From contig OX388311.1 of NCBI GenBank assembly GCA_947579605.1, forward strand, positions 27,592,951-27,656,950: a DNA stretch of 64,000 nt. The letters are read 5' to 3'. Position numbers and translations under genes: made by a program. Below, piece by piece: positions 24,056 through 34,000 of the stretch (positions are counted from its first letter, which is position 1; every line of letters starts with the position of its first letter). Source of the DNA: Athripsodes cinereus. Lineage: Eukaryota; Arthropoda; Insecta; Trichoptera; Leptoceridae. The notes beneath the pieces are model-generated. The model worked only from the letters and a program-made list of their open reading frames with translations. It had not been told where the DNA came from and did not search any database.

Positions 24056-25355
24056 TAAAGGGTTTTTCAACAAGGACTTTGTTTTTTAAAACAAAATAAA
24101 ACAAAAAAATTTGATGAAGATGATTAAAATTTTTATTGAATTACAAAGAGAAAAGTTTGGCAATTATGCATGAAAAATGATATCTGACAAATGTCCACCA
24201 CGAGCACGCTGACAGATGTCGATTCTTTCATCAAAGTTTTTAATCACTTTTTGGCAAAATGGCGGGACTATTTCGCTAATCACATCACGGATTTTGAGTT
24301 TTAAGGCTGCAATCGATTCGATTGGCTCCGTATAGACTCTGTCCTTAACATAGCCCCACAAAAAATAATCCAGTGGCGTTAAATCACACGATCTGGCTGG
24401 CCACTTAACAGCTGAGTTTCGTGAAATCATGCGATCGGGAAATTTGGTTTGCAATAAATTGATCGTTTCATTGGCTGTGTGACATGTGGCACCGTCCTGT
24501 TGAAACCACATGTCAGTGATATCCACGTCATCAATAATAGGCCAAAATTGAGTTGTCAACATCTTGCGATAGCGTGATCCATTGACCGTTACCGCATTTC
24601 CAGTCTCATCTTCGAAAAAAAACAGCCCAATCACGCCTCCAGACCACATAGCGCACCATACAGTGACACGCTGAGCATGCAACGGCTTCTCAATAATTGC
24701 TCTAGGATTTTCAGAAGCCCAAATGCGGCAATTTTGCTTGTTGACGTACCCTGACAAGTGAAAATGGGCTTCGTCTGAAAAAATGATTTTTTCAGAAAAA
24801 CCAGCGGGTTGTTCCTGAATGAATTGAGCGAATCTACGGCGATTTGAATGGTCGTTCGGCTTCAATTCCTGCACCAGTTGAACCTTGTAAGGCTTCAAAG
24901 CCAAATCCTTACGCAAAATTCGCCATGTGGTGGTTTTGGATAACCCCAATTGTCGAGAACGTCGAGGAATTGACAAATTTGGATCTGCTTCAACACTGTG
25001 GCTCACGGCTGCGATGTTTTCAGTTGAACGACCCGGTCGTACACGCGTTGGTGTTAACACATTTTGTATCGAGCCTGTCGACTCAAATTTAGCGACCAAA
25101 TTCTTAATAGCGGTCTCAGAAGGACGATTATGTTGTCCGAAAATATCACGAATTTGACGAAATGTCACTTTAGCAGAACCACCATTTTCATAATGGATTT
25201 TAATTATTTTAATGCGATTTTCAAGCGAAATTGAATTCATTGCAACAATTGCCAATGCATCCACTAAGAATACGTCAAAAAATTAAATGTCAAAACTATC
25301 ATGTTGCTGGTGTTGCCACAATTAAAAAACAAAGTTCTTGTTGAACAACCCGTTA
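24056..25355 (-). mobile_element. Complete Tc1/mariner-superfamily element, DD41D type
   Basis: The terminal inverted repeats are about 30 bp: left GGGTTTTTCAACAAGGACTT from 24060, right the reverse complement beginning GGGTTGTTCAACAAGAACTT at 25352. Each is bordered by TA (24056-57 and 25354-55), the usual target duplication of this superfamily. The single uninterrupted transposase ORF fills most of the 1.3 kb. An intact ORF with well-matched ends suggests a fairly recent insertion. Confidence 0.9.
24164..25264 (-). CDS. Tc1/mariner transposase, DD41D, intact 366 aa
   Basis: The N-terminal part (residues about 15-125) has two helix-turn-helix-like regions for binding the terminal repeats. 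The catalytic triad is readable: D164 in IIFSDEAHFHLSG, D257 in MWFQQDGATCHTA and D299 in CDLTPLDYFLWGYVKDRVY, with 41 residues between the last two. That spacing matches the rosa/DD41D group known from flies and ants (family knowledge; subgroup inferred from my count). It would cut and paste the surrounding element in the nucleus. Starts at 25264 or at the second in-frame ATG (25240) are both possible. No frameshift or internal stop, so it may still be active. Confidence 0.92.
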   Translation of the reverse strand: MDALAIVAMNSISLENRIKIIKIHYENGGSAKVTFRQIRDIFGQHNRPSETAIKNLVAKFESTGSIQNVLTPTRVRPGRSTENIAAVSHSVEADPNLSIPRRSRQLGLSKTTTWRILRKDLALKPYKVQLVQELKPNDHSNRRRFAQFIQEQPAGFSEKIIFSDEAHFHLSGYVNKQNCRIWASENPRAIIEKPLHAQRVTVWCAMWSGGVIGLFFFEDETGNAVTVNGSRYRKMLTTQFWPIIDDVDITDMWFQQDGATCHTANETINLLQTKFPDRMISRNSAVKWPARSCDLTPLDYFLWGYVKDRVYTEPIESIAALKLKIRDVISEIVPPFCQKVIKNFDERIDICQRARGGHLSDIIFHA

Positions 25356-25740
25356 CAAAATATTTACCTAAATAAAAATGTTAAATAAAACATGCATCTT
25401 AAATATAAAATAAATAAATAAAATAAAGAAACACTGATAGACATCATCTCAAGGAAATAAATATGCTTTATATAAGAGTTTGAAAATATTTTATCTATAT
25501 AAATATCAATAGGAATTATGAAAATACTTCCTATATTTGACGAGGAACAGAGAAGCTACAGAGGGGCTTTTTAAATGCAAATTTCTACTTTTATCAAAGA
25601 CATTAGGTTCAAAATCTCACCACATAACAGGTATGGAGATAGTGTTCATATTTTCAAATAAAAAAATATTCAGAGTACACTACAAACATAACACTTTGGG
25701 AATTTTTGAATGTAAATTTCTTCTTTTTTCAAAGACATCA

Positions 25741-25884
25741 GGGGCCGTAGACAAACCGTACATAGCGATCGACTTCTGGCGAACTTTTCGACAATATATC
25801 TTCATGTACCGTGTTATTGTTGCAGTTATAGTCGAAAATTCATTTGTAGTCGATCGCCAAGTACGGTTTGTCTAGGGGGTCTGG
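25741..25884. mobile_element. Foldback MITE (family F1) in tandem unit 2
   Basis: GGGGCCGTAGACAAACCGTA at the left pairs with TACGGTTTGTCTAGGGGGTC at the right; inside are GCGATCGACTTCTGG and GTAGTCGATCGCC. Same family as 8618-8754. Confidence 0.85.
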
Positions 25885-26018
25885 TTCAAGATTTCACCAC
25901 ATAACAGGTATGGAGGTAGTGTCCATATTTTCAAACAAAAAAAATATTCAAAGTACACTACAAACATAACACTTTGGGAATTTTTGAATGTAAATTTCTT
26001 CTTTTTTTTAAGACATCA

Positions 26019-26162
26019 GGGGCCGTAGACAAACCGTACATAGCGATCGACTTCTGGCGAACTTTTCGACAATATATCTTCATGTACCGTGTTATTGTTG
26101 CAGTTATAGTCGAAAATTCATTTGTAGTCGATCGCCAAGTACGGTTTGTCTAGGGGGTCTGG
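26019..26162. mobile_element. Foldback MITE (family F1) in tandem unit 3
   Basis: Apparently identical to the 25741-25884 copy and in the same place within the unit, so it arose by duplication of the filled unit and not by a second insertion. Confidence 0.85.
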
Positions 26163-26427
26163 TTCAAGATTTCACCACATAACAGGTATGGAGGTAGTGT
26201 CCATATTTTCAAACAAAAAAAATATTCAAAGTACACTGCAAACGTAACACATTATTTTAAGCATATGAGGTATTTCAATCTATAAATTAGATTTATCATA
26301 TGTGCAATATTGTTGAGTTTCACTGGTAAAACTTCTATTAAAAACATCCATGTATAGCAGTATGTATTAGATAATGGCGGTAAGATGGAAGAAATCGCTA
26401 AATAGTGATAATCTCGCCACTGCATAT

Positions 26428-26785
26428 TAGTGATGTAACGAATATTTGTATTCGCATTCATATTTGCAGATTTCAAAGTATTATCATTCGCATTCGTATT
26501 CGCAAAAAATATGTGAATATTTTGCGAATACTATTTTGGTAATAAAGTATCGGATATTCGGTAAAAGTACCGGAGACTTACCCGGTACATTGTAGAAAAA
26601 GGTACTGCGAGAAAATATTCTACAAGAATACCGAGGAGTTTTGAAATATTTTAAATTCCTATACCTTTGTGAAAATTCAGCGACGGGGGGGTAAAAATTT
26701 TAATGTTTGAGCAAATTGTAGAAATTTAAAAAAGCCAATATTCGCATTCGCGAATATCCAAAATCACACATTCGTTACATCACTA
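26428..26785. mobile_element. Non-autonomous hAT element, 358 bp
   Basis: The terminal inverted repeat TAGTGATGTAACGAAT occurs at both ends, and the element is flanked by an exact 8-bp duplication CTGCATAT (26420-27 and 26786-93). Eight-base duplications are the hAT signature, and this one fits nTnnnnAn (Ac type). The interior is rich in CGAATA/ATTCGC repeats and has no coding capacity. Confidence 0.9.
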
Positions 26786-26949
26786 CTGCATATCATCATA
26801 ATATTCTATATTCAATGTTGTTTGTCAACACTGTTATAATATGATGATTTTCAAAAAAATAAATAAAATAATATAAACGTATACATAAATTTAAGTAGAA
26901 TATCTAACTAAAATATGAAAATCCATTAACGGAGCTCTTGAATACTTAA

Positions 26950-27177
26950 CCTTAGACAAATTGTTGTCATCAAATTCCCGACAGGGATCGAAAAATTTAT
27001 ATCTCAGAACATCTTACTCTAAAAAAAAAACTTCTGTTCAGAGAAGCTCGACTGAAATCGAGAGCCTCTGGTTGGAAGTTTACATGGGTGAAGAATGCAA
27101 GAATCTATGCACGAAAAGATGTCAACGAGCCAGCTATAGTCATCACATCTTTAAGCGATTTAGAAAGTATTATCTAG
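26950..27177 (+). pseudogene. LINE ORF1 C-terminal remnant
   Basis: One frame reads RDRKIYISEHLTLKKKLLFR, then GWKFTWVKNARIYARKD and ends DLESII before TAG at 27175. The ...LFREARL...W.KN..I..RK pattern is typical of the C-terminus of insect LINE ORF1 nucleic-acid-binding proteins (family knowledge). Its N-terminal part is missing. Confidence 0.65.
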
Positions 27178-27309
27178 ACTTTTGTATTATTCTTATTCAC
27201 AGCAAAAATTTATTCCCAACATCCTCCAACTCTCATTTTCCTTTAACTCGTTATGCGGATGGTTTTGTGTGCTTGGCATTTTGTAGACGAAGCGTGGGTG
27301 TGAGCGAGC

Positions 27310-30204
27310 GTGTTGTGTTGCAATTGCGGTTTGATTGGTGTCTCATCATTCTTGGGCGCTGTTACAGTCTACTATCAAAATTGTAGAGGATTAAGAAGCA
27401 AAACCGGTGTATTTCGTTCAAATATACTCATCGGTGGCTATGATATTGTTGTTCTCACAGAAACGTGGCTTAACGCTAGTGTTCTTGATGGCGAGCTTTT
27501 TTGCGATAACTATAGTGTATTTCGCAAGGATAGAGATCTCAGCATTTCAAATAAGCGTGACGGGGGAGGAGTACTGATTGCGGTGTCACGTGTCTTTGAC
27601 TGTATTCGTGAACCTAGGTGGGAGACAATAGGCGAGAATCTGTTTGTTGAACTTACACTGACTACTGGGAGTAAATCTATCAAATTTAAGAAAAAACTCA
27701 TTTTGGGGGTAGTATACTTTCCCCCAGTAACTCCATTTTGTGATTACGATTTACACTTAAACAAACTGTCTGATATGCTCATGGAAGAGGGTGACGGGGT
27801 TCATATATGTATCATAGGTGATTACAATATTCCTAATGCCAAGTGGAGTAGAGATAACGAGGGACGGACAATTGTAGGTCCGCAGCGTGGCCCCATCTTA
27901 CGTGCCCTCTTGGAGACTATGCGTTTCACAAATATTGAACAATATAATTTCATACACAATTGTAATGTTTCCGTTTTGGATCTGGTGCTGTCGGATATTG
28001 ATTGTAATGTTGAGAAATGTGATTTCCCACTAGTACCTGAAGATGGGTATCATCCCTCGTTATTAGTTAGTATTCCAACCTTTGTGAATGAGACTCGACT
28101 AAAGGTCAATTGTAAGCCTATGTATAATTATCGAAAAGCTAACTTTGAGCAGATAAATTTTAAATTGAATGAAATTGATTGGTGCAAATTACTTGAAGAG
28201 AAAGACACAAACTGTGCTGTGGATGCTTTTTATGAGGTGCTGTTTTCCATTATTGACGAGTATACTCCTAAACGAGTTCCTAAAGCCTCTCAGTTTCCAT
28301 TATGGTATAAAAGAACAACAGTGACATTAGCTATAACGAGAAATAAATATTGGAAATTATGGAAAAAATTCCACAACCAGTGTGATTATGCTATTTTTTC
28401 ACTCTCTAGGGCAAGGTTGAAACAGGCACACAAAGAAGATCGTAGGGTGTATCTAAGCGGTGTAGAACAGTCAATCAAATCCAATATCAAACCATTTTTT
28501 TCATTTATCAACAGTATGAAGTCCTCCGACAAATATCCCAATAATATGCATTATAATAACAACATGTCGAATGACCCCAAAGATATCGCTAACCTCTTTT
28601 GCACGTTTTTTCAGTCCGTTTTCAATGATTTGTCGTCTGATAATTCGGATACGATTACGGAAACGGACGCAGAGTCTTCGATCCAGTTGTCTGGTATGAC
28701 AATTTTGTGTTCCGAGGTCTATGACAAGCTCACTAATCTCGATATCAATAAGGGGACCGGACCTGATGGACTGTCTCCTTTGTTTCTTAGGAGATGTGCA
28801 CCACATATAGCTAAACCCCTGCGTATCATCTTCAATAAGAGCGTTAGGGAAGGGTGTTTTCCTAAAATTTGGAAAATGGCTAGTGTTACTCCCATTCATA
28901 AATCGGGAAATAAGAACGACGTGACCAATTATCGACCAATATCTATTCTTTCCCCTATTTCAAAGGTGTTTGAAACTATTGTAAAGGACCACATGGCACA
29001 CTTCTTGGGGCCTCAACTGTTGGAAGAGCAGCATGGTTTCATGAGGGGCCGGTCTACAGCCTCAAATCTCTTGGTGTATTCTAATTACTTATTTACTGCA
29101 CTTGATAGTCGGATACAGGTCGATTCAGTCTATACCGACTTTAAAAAAGCGTTCGATAAGGTGGATCACGTCCTTTTACTTAGAAAGCTCTCAAAATATG
29201 GTATACATGGTGATCTCTTAAGATGGGTTAAGTCGTATCTAACGAACAGACTGATGTCTGTAACAATGAATGGTTTCGAATCGGACTGCGTTCCCGTGAC
29301 ATCTGGAGTGCCTCAGGGCTCAGTACTAGGCCCATTATTGTTCACAATTTTCATAAATGACATTGGTAAATGCATATTGCACTCTCGGTTTCTTCTTTTC
29401 GCGGATGACCTTAAAATTTTCAGGCAAATACGCAACTTGGATGATGCAAAAAGATTGGAGGAAGATCTAGGGAGAGTTTACAAATATTGTGTTGAAAACA
29501 AGCTCGAATTGAATCTTAAAAAGTGTAATTCTATAACCTTTACAAAAAACAAAAAAATTATAAAACATAAATACGCAATAAATGGAATAGATCTGGAACA
29601 ACTGAACAAAATAAGGGACTTGGGTATTATTTTTGACAGTAAACTACACTTTGATACGCATATTGATGAGATTACTGAACAGTGCAATAGGACTTTGGGC
29701 TTCATTTTGAGGGCAACTAAGGAATTTAAAGATCCCAATTCTATGACAATATTATACATTACTCTTGTTCGAACACGGCTCGAATATTGCTCGACCATTT
29801 GGAATCCAATGTACGATAAATATATTACGGCAATAGATCGTATTCAACGCAAATTTTTGAGAATGTGCAAACGTAGATATGGTGATGGGTACAGTGGTGG
29901 TTTGATGGAGTTGTCGGGGCGGCGTGAGCTTATTGACGCATGCGTTCTACAGAAGGTGTGTACTTCGGAGTTGAGTGTGTCCCAATTATTAACCAAAATT
30001 GACTTTCGTGTCCCCTCAGAAAGAAGATCTTACCGGCCCCTTAACTTAAGTAGAGCTAATACAAACGCCGGTTTGCGAAATCCTCTCTACCGTATAATGA
30101 ATAGCTACAATAATAAATTTTGTGACATTGACATGTTCGCTCTCAGCCCTAATGGCTTCAAGATGTCTATACTGCGCAAATTGCGAGATGATGTGCAGGA
30201 TTAA
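27310..30204 (+). CDS. LINE ORF2: endonuclease plus reverse transcriptase, uninterrupted
   Basis: The open frame runs from just after TGA 27301-27303 to 30204, 964 codons from position 27310, where the codon is GTG. There is no ATG before the endonuclease domain. The endonuclease shows YYQNCRGLRSK, ETWLN, GDYNIPNAKW, DLVLSD and YHPSLL. The RT shows GPDGLSPLFL, NYRPISILSPISKVFE, GVPQGSVLGPLLF and the catalytic FADD, followed by a C-terminal region without RNase H. The product would nick DNA and copy LINE RNA at the nick. The frame is intact, so the copy is young, but the 5' truncation of the element probably leaves it without a promoter or ORF1. Confidence 0.88.
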   Translation: MLCCNCGLIGVSSFLGAVTVYYQNCRGLRSKTGVFRSNILIGGYDIVVLTETWLNASVLDGELFCDNYSVFRKDRDLSISNKRDGGGVLIAVSRVFDCIREPRWETIGENLFVELTLTTGSKSIKFKKKLILGVVYFPPVTPFCDYDLHLNKLSDMLMEEGDGVHICIIGDYNIPNAKWSRDNEGRTIVGPQRGPILRALLETMRFTNIEQYNFIHNCNVSVLDLVLSDIDCNVEKCDFPLVPEDGYHPSLLVSIPTFVNETRLKVNCKPMYNYRKANFEQINFKLNEIDWCKLLEEKDTNCAVDAFYEVLFSIIDEYTPKRVPKASQFPLWYKRTTVTLAITRNKYWKLWKKFHNQCDYAIFSLSRARLKQAHKEDRRVYLSGVEQSIKSNIKPFFSFINSMKSSDKYPNNMHYNNNMSNDPKDIANLFCTFFQSVFNDLSSDNSDTITETDAESSIQLSGMTILCSEVYDKLTNLDINKGTGPDGLSPLFLRRCAPHIAKPLRIIFNKSVREGCFPKIWKMASVTPIHKSGNKNDVTNYRPISILSPISKVFETIVKDHMAHFLGPQLLEEQHGFMRGRSTASNLLVYSNYLFTALDSRIQVDSVYTDFKKAFDKVDHVLLLRKLSKYGIHGDLLRWVKSYLTNRLMSVTMNGFESDCVPVTSGVPQGSVLGPLLFTIFINDIGKCILHSRFLLFADDLKIFRQIRNLDDAKRLEEDLGRVYKYCVENKLELNLKKCNSITFTKNKKIIKHKYAINGIDLEQLNKIRDLGIIFDSKLHFDTHIDEITEQCNRTLGFILRATKEFKDPNSMTILYITLVRTRLEYCSTIWNPMYDKYITAIDRIQRKFLRMCKRRYGDGYSGGLMELSGRRELIDACVLQKVCTSELSVSQLLTKIDFRVPSERRSYRPLNLSRANTNAGLRNPLYRIMNSYNNKFCDIDMFALSPNGFKMSILRKLRDDVQD

Positions 30205-30640
30205 TAATCTAAAATTGTTTTTTGATGCGACTATCCTTCTGCATTACGATGAGTTTCCTCCCTTCCCTTTCCCTTACTTGCTGTGCTCGATTGATGTTAA
30301 CATGACTATCATAATTTTAAATTTTATATTTGATTTGTAATGTGTTGTTATGTTTTTATTATTCTTGTATGTTTGTGTATTGATCCAGTATTGGATTGAT
30401 TGATGGTGATTACTGTTTGTTTTAGGATTAATGCTTTATCTCTAATAATTTTATTATTGTTTGTTCTTTTTTTATATTACATGACAACCTTATGGGCTAA
30501 TGAAATATATCAAATAGTTAATTTGTATACACTTTTAAATTGGGCAATGCATGGTCTCTTGTAATGATTATAATTGTTTGTATTTATTTGTATGTGTTGT
30601 CTGAAGTGTGTAACTGGTTTTGAATAAATAAATAAATCAA

Positions 30641-31078
30641 ATGCAAGTCAGTGAGACAATATGCTATGATGAATAAAAAAAAACATATTAGAGTTATTTT
30701 TCATAAAATAATCTGTTTTTTTTTAAAATAATCACATTTCTTTAAAAATGATAATATAAAATTTTGTTGTCTTGAAATGCTCCTCTAAAAATAGAGACGT
30801 AGGCTTACGATTTTAATAAATATAAATAAAACACTATTGCTTATAATAGACATGCAATAAACTAAATTCGCTTTGGGTTTTCCTTACTTAAATATATATG
30901 TATTTTTAAATTAAAACTGATCTCGACAGGTACTAAGAATTAACATACAATATCAATCTGAATGAGGCATTTTTTTTAGCACAAAAGGAACAGTAAAATA
31001 ACTATTTATTAAGTTTCTAAAAAAAGAGTATAAAAATATGGAAATAAAACCAATCAGATCAAAATGAACACAAAGGAA
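30641..31078. other. Spacer between the LINE and the zinc-finger gene; nothing recognised
   Basis: AT-rich. The part nearest 31078 is probably the 3' UTR of the minus-strand zinc-finger gene. Confidence 0.45.
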
Positions 31079-34000
31079 TTAATTTCCTTCATCTCTAGAA
31101 AAGTTAAGTCCAAACGGATTAGACGAAGCAAATTGTGCCACAGTATTTGCAACATTGTAGATATTATTTCCAAAATTACTAAAAAGTTGAGAATTCTTAC
31201 TAAAAACACTATCGCTATTGTCTTTAAAATCAGTCGTATTGAAACTTTGATCTAGGGCTCTACTTTGTAAAATTGCGTTATAATTTTCAGCAACACTTTG
31301 AAAGTCTGTAATGGCGGAATCATTTTGAATCACTGGCGTAATTGTAAGACCCAGTCCTTCAGCTTGTTTAACATATTTATTAGAAGCTGTTGTGTTTAAG
31401 TTTAGGGGAGACATACTAGATTCATAGTTATTATGTACAGGAGATTTCTTCTCGGGTTTGGTTTCTTTATTTGGCACTACGACATCATTTTTGATAGTCA
31501 CATTGCACTCCTTATCTGACGCATCGGGTCGGAATACAAAGTTGGGAGGTTTTGCTACCGGTCCAGCAGGTAGTTTGCGTTTCACAGTTGTGTAGATAAC
31601 TTTTGGTTCTCCATTTTCTGGAGCCGGTTTTTCTTCTGGTTCTTCTGACGGAGGAACTGAAAAATAAAAAAACTTTAACAGAAATACAAAACATCATTAT
31701 TCTATTCCATTAGAATTTTTTATGACAATAAATGGTAAATTTCAATAAAACATGACATGTACAACTTGAATTCTGAATGTCCTATTTTTAACATAATGAA
31801 GAGGACAGATCATTCAATTAGTCTGTCCCACCTGTGAGAGATACCATAATAGTAAAGATAGGTATTGAACAATATTTGTAATTTTTATGTAAAAAGGTTA
31901 ATGAGCCATACATTGTATGAATAAATAAATAAATAGTCTGGCTATTGATTCTGTAAAAGACTTAGTATACAAACCTGGCACTTTGTTGACCATAGCAGCA
32001 CTGGCATCAGATACTCTCAGTTCATTGGGATGCATCCTGCGCTTGTGTGCTCTGCAGTTTGATCCATTAGCAAATGTGCGAGAACACCACGGACACGAAT
32101 AGGGTCTACGTCCTGTGTGTAAATTGCTATGGTTTTTTAGATCCTGGAAACAAATAATTACATCTCCAGAATATAAAATTTGTTGATGTTAAACTACAGA
32201 TTTTTTTTTATATATTTACAAAGCATGTGCAATACTCAATTTAGAGGATACGTAAAATGTGTGTACTTATGTACTTAAATTGTATAAATGTATTACGCAT
32301 ATCAATATTAAAAAAAAAATTGCTATTTGCAACTGAATGTTGAATGATATTGTAGATAATTTGTTATAAATTAATAATCATAAGAATAAAAGTTTGGTTT
32401 ATATACCTAAATTCCTTTTAATACCAAATTTGCTTTTGAAAAGAAGTACACACAGTATCTTTACAAATATTTGAGAGCATTGAATATGTAATACTTTTAA
32501 AAGATAGAAGACGACCTTATGCTAACAAATATATGACTTAATTTACTGTTAAAAAAATACAAACAAAATATAATTGTGTAATCTCACTACACAGGAACTC
32601 TAAAGAAAAGTGTGATTTCAGGATATTCAAACAAATGAAACAATTTTGAGTTGATGGCCTACAATATTTTTTGTAAAACACAAAAATAATTACACAGATA
32701 TTAAACTAAATTATATAATTTATACGTATTATATTTAGCATACTGTTTTTTTTATTGTGTATTGTCCTTTTTTCATGATTGTTCTTTGTTGTCTAAATGT
32801 ACTGTCTGTCATGCAATTTCTACAATTTTATTTTATACATGTAAAAGGCTCACGCCGTATATTGTAATAATAAATAAATAAATAATATTGATTACTTTAA
32901 AGTAAGAGTCTAATTTAATTTTACTTTACAAGAGGAACTCACAGAAAACTGATAATACATTAGATAAATTACGAACATATAACCAGACCCCCTAGACAAA
33001 CACGCACTTGACGATCGACTACAAACGAGTTTTTGACAATAATTTTTTTTTTTTTTAAAAAGATATATCTGGGTTTTTGTTATAAACCCAAATACAACCT
33101 TATACACCTTTCACAGTAAGCTACTAAAAGCTTGTGTCGTGAAAGGGGAGTTTGCCGGCACCTGGTATCGAACCACGGACCCCATAATTGCAACAATAAC
33201 GCATAATTATATGGGACATGTAGGTAGATTGCCGAAAAGTTTGCTAGTAGTCGATCGCTAAGTACGGTTTGTCTACGGCCCCAGATCTGGCCAGTTCCCC
33301 AATTAAAACTTTGTAAAACGTATTTTGGCTATGAATTGATAGTGTTGGGATAATTACCTTAGCCCTTTTGAATGCTTTATCACAGAAGTTACACTGGTAT
33401 CTGCAGACTTCATCATGCACAAAGAGATGCATTCGCAACGTCCTGCGGGAGTTGAGTCTTATGGGGCAATGTGGACACTGATACACAGTATCACTGTGGG
33501 TGTCGGAGTGGATGGCTAGGCGTTGTTTTGTCTTAAAGCTGTAAAACAAAAAAAAAGATTCCACACATATTCTTATATAACTAGTAGGTATACAAAGTTA
33601 TACACAACAAACAGAAATCAACAGCTAATACGCAGAGAGTGACGCGAATGAGCAAATTTTCCTATTTGCTTTTATATGTTGTTCCATGATAAACAACTAA
33701 AAAATAAAAAAGATAGCACTGGAAATGTGATCAATCTGTAGAAGTATTAATTGTGCTGTAAATAATGAAGAATAATATTAATGGTATGCATATAAATTTA
33801 ATTTGATTTCCCGAAAGCAGTTTTGGTTGCAATTAGAGAGTACGAGTGATAGTCATTTTTTTTTAAATTTACAATGTATTACAAAGATAATTAGTGAAAT
33901 CTGCATATTACGGAAGTACAGAACATCTTCTCAATGTCATAAAAAAGGAAATCCAAGTTCTTAAAAACAGACAAAGCAGAAACACTTCACAACACAGCAC

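Larger units (their letters stand above)
25577..26250. repeat. Tandem array: one 135-bp unit, then two 278-bp units carrying a MITE
   Basis: The block AAATTTCTxCTTTT...CACCACATAACAGGTATGGA recurs. Its first spacing is 135 bp (25580 to 25715) and its next is 278 bp (25715 to 25993). The extra about 143 bp in units 2 and 3 is a foldback MITE (25741-25884, 26019-26162). Unit 1 keeps the uninterrupted site at about 25606 (CATTAGGTTC). Confidence 0.9.
26945..30640 (+). mobile_element. LINE (Jockey/CR1-like group), 5'-truncated in ORF1
   Basis: Contains the end of ORF1, a full endonuclease-RT ORF2, and a 3' region finishing in (AATA)n near 30620-30640, as in many insect LINEs. The 5' limit is approximate, and no target duplication could be recognised. 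Clade is a guess from the order EN-RT without RNase H. Confidence 0.8.
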
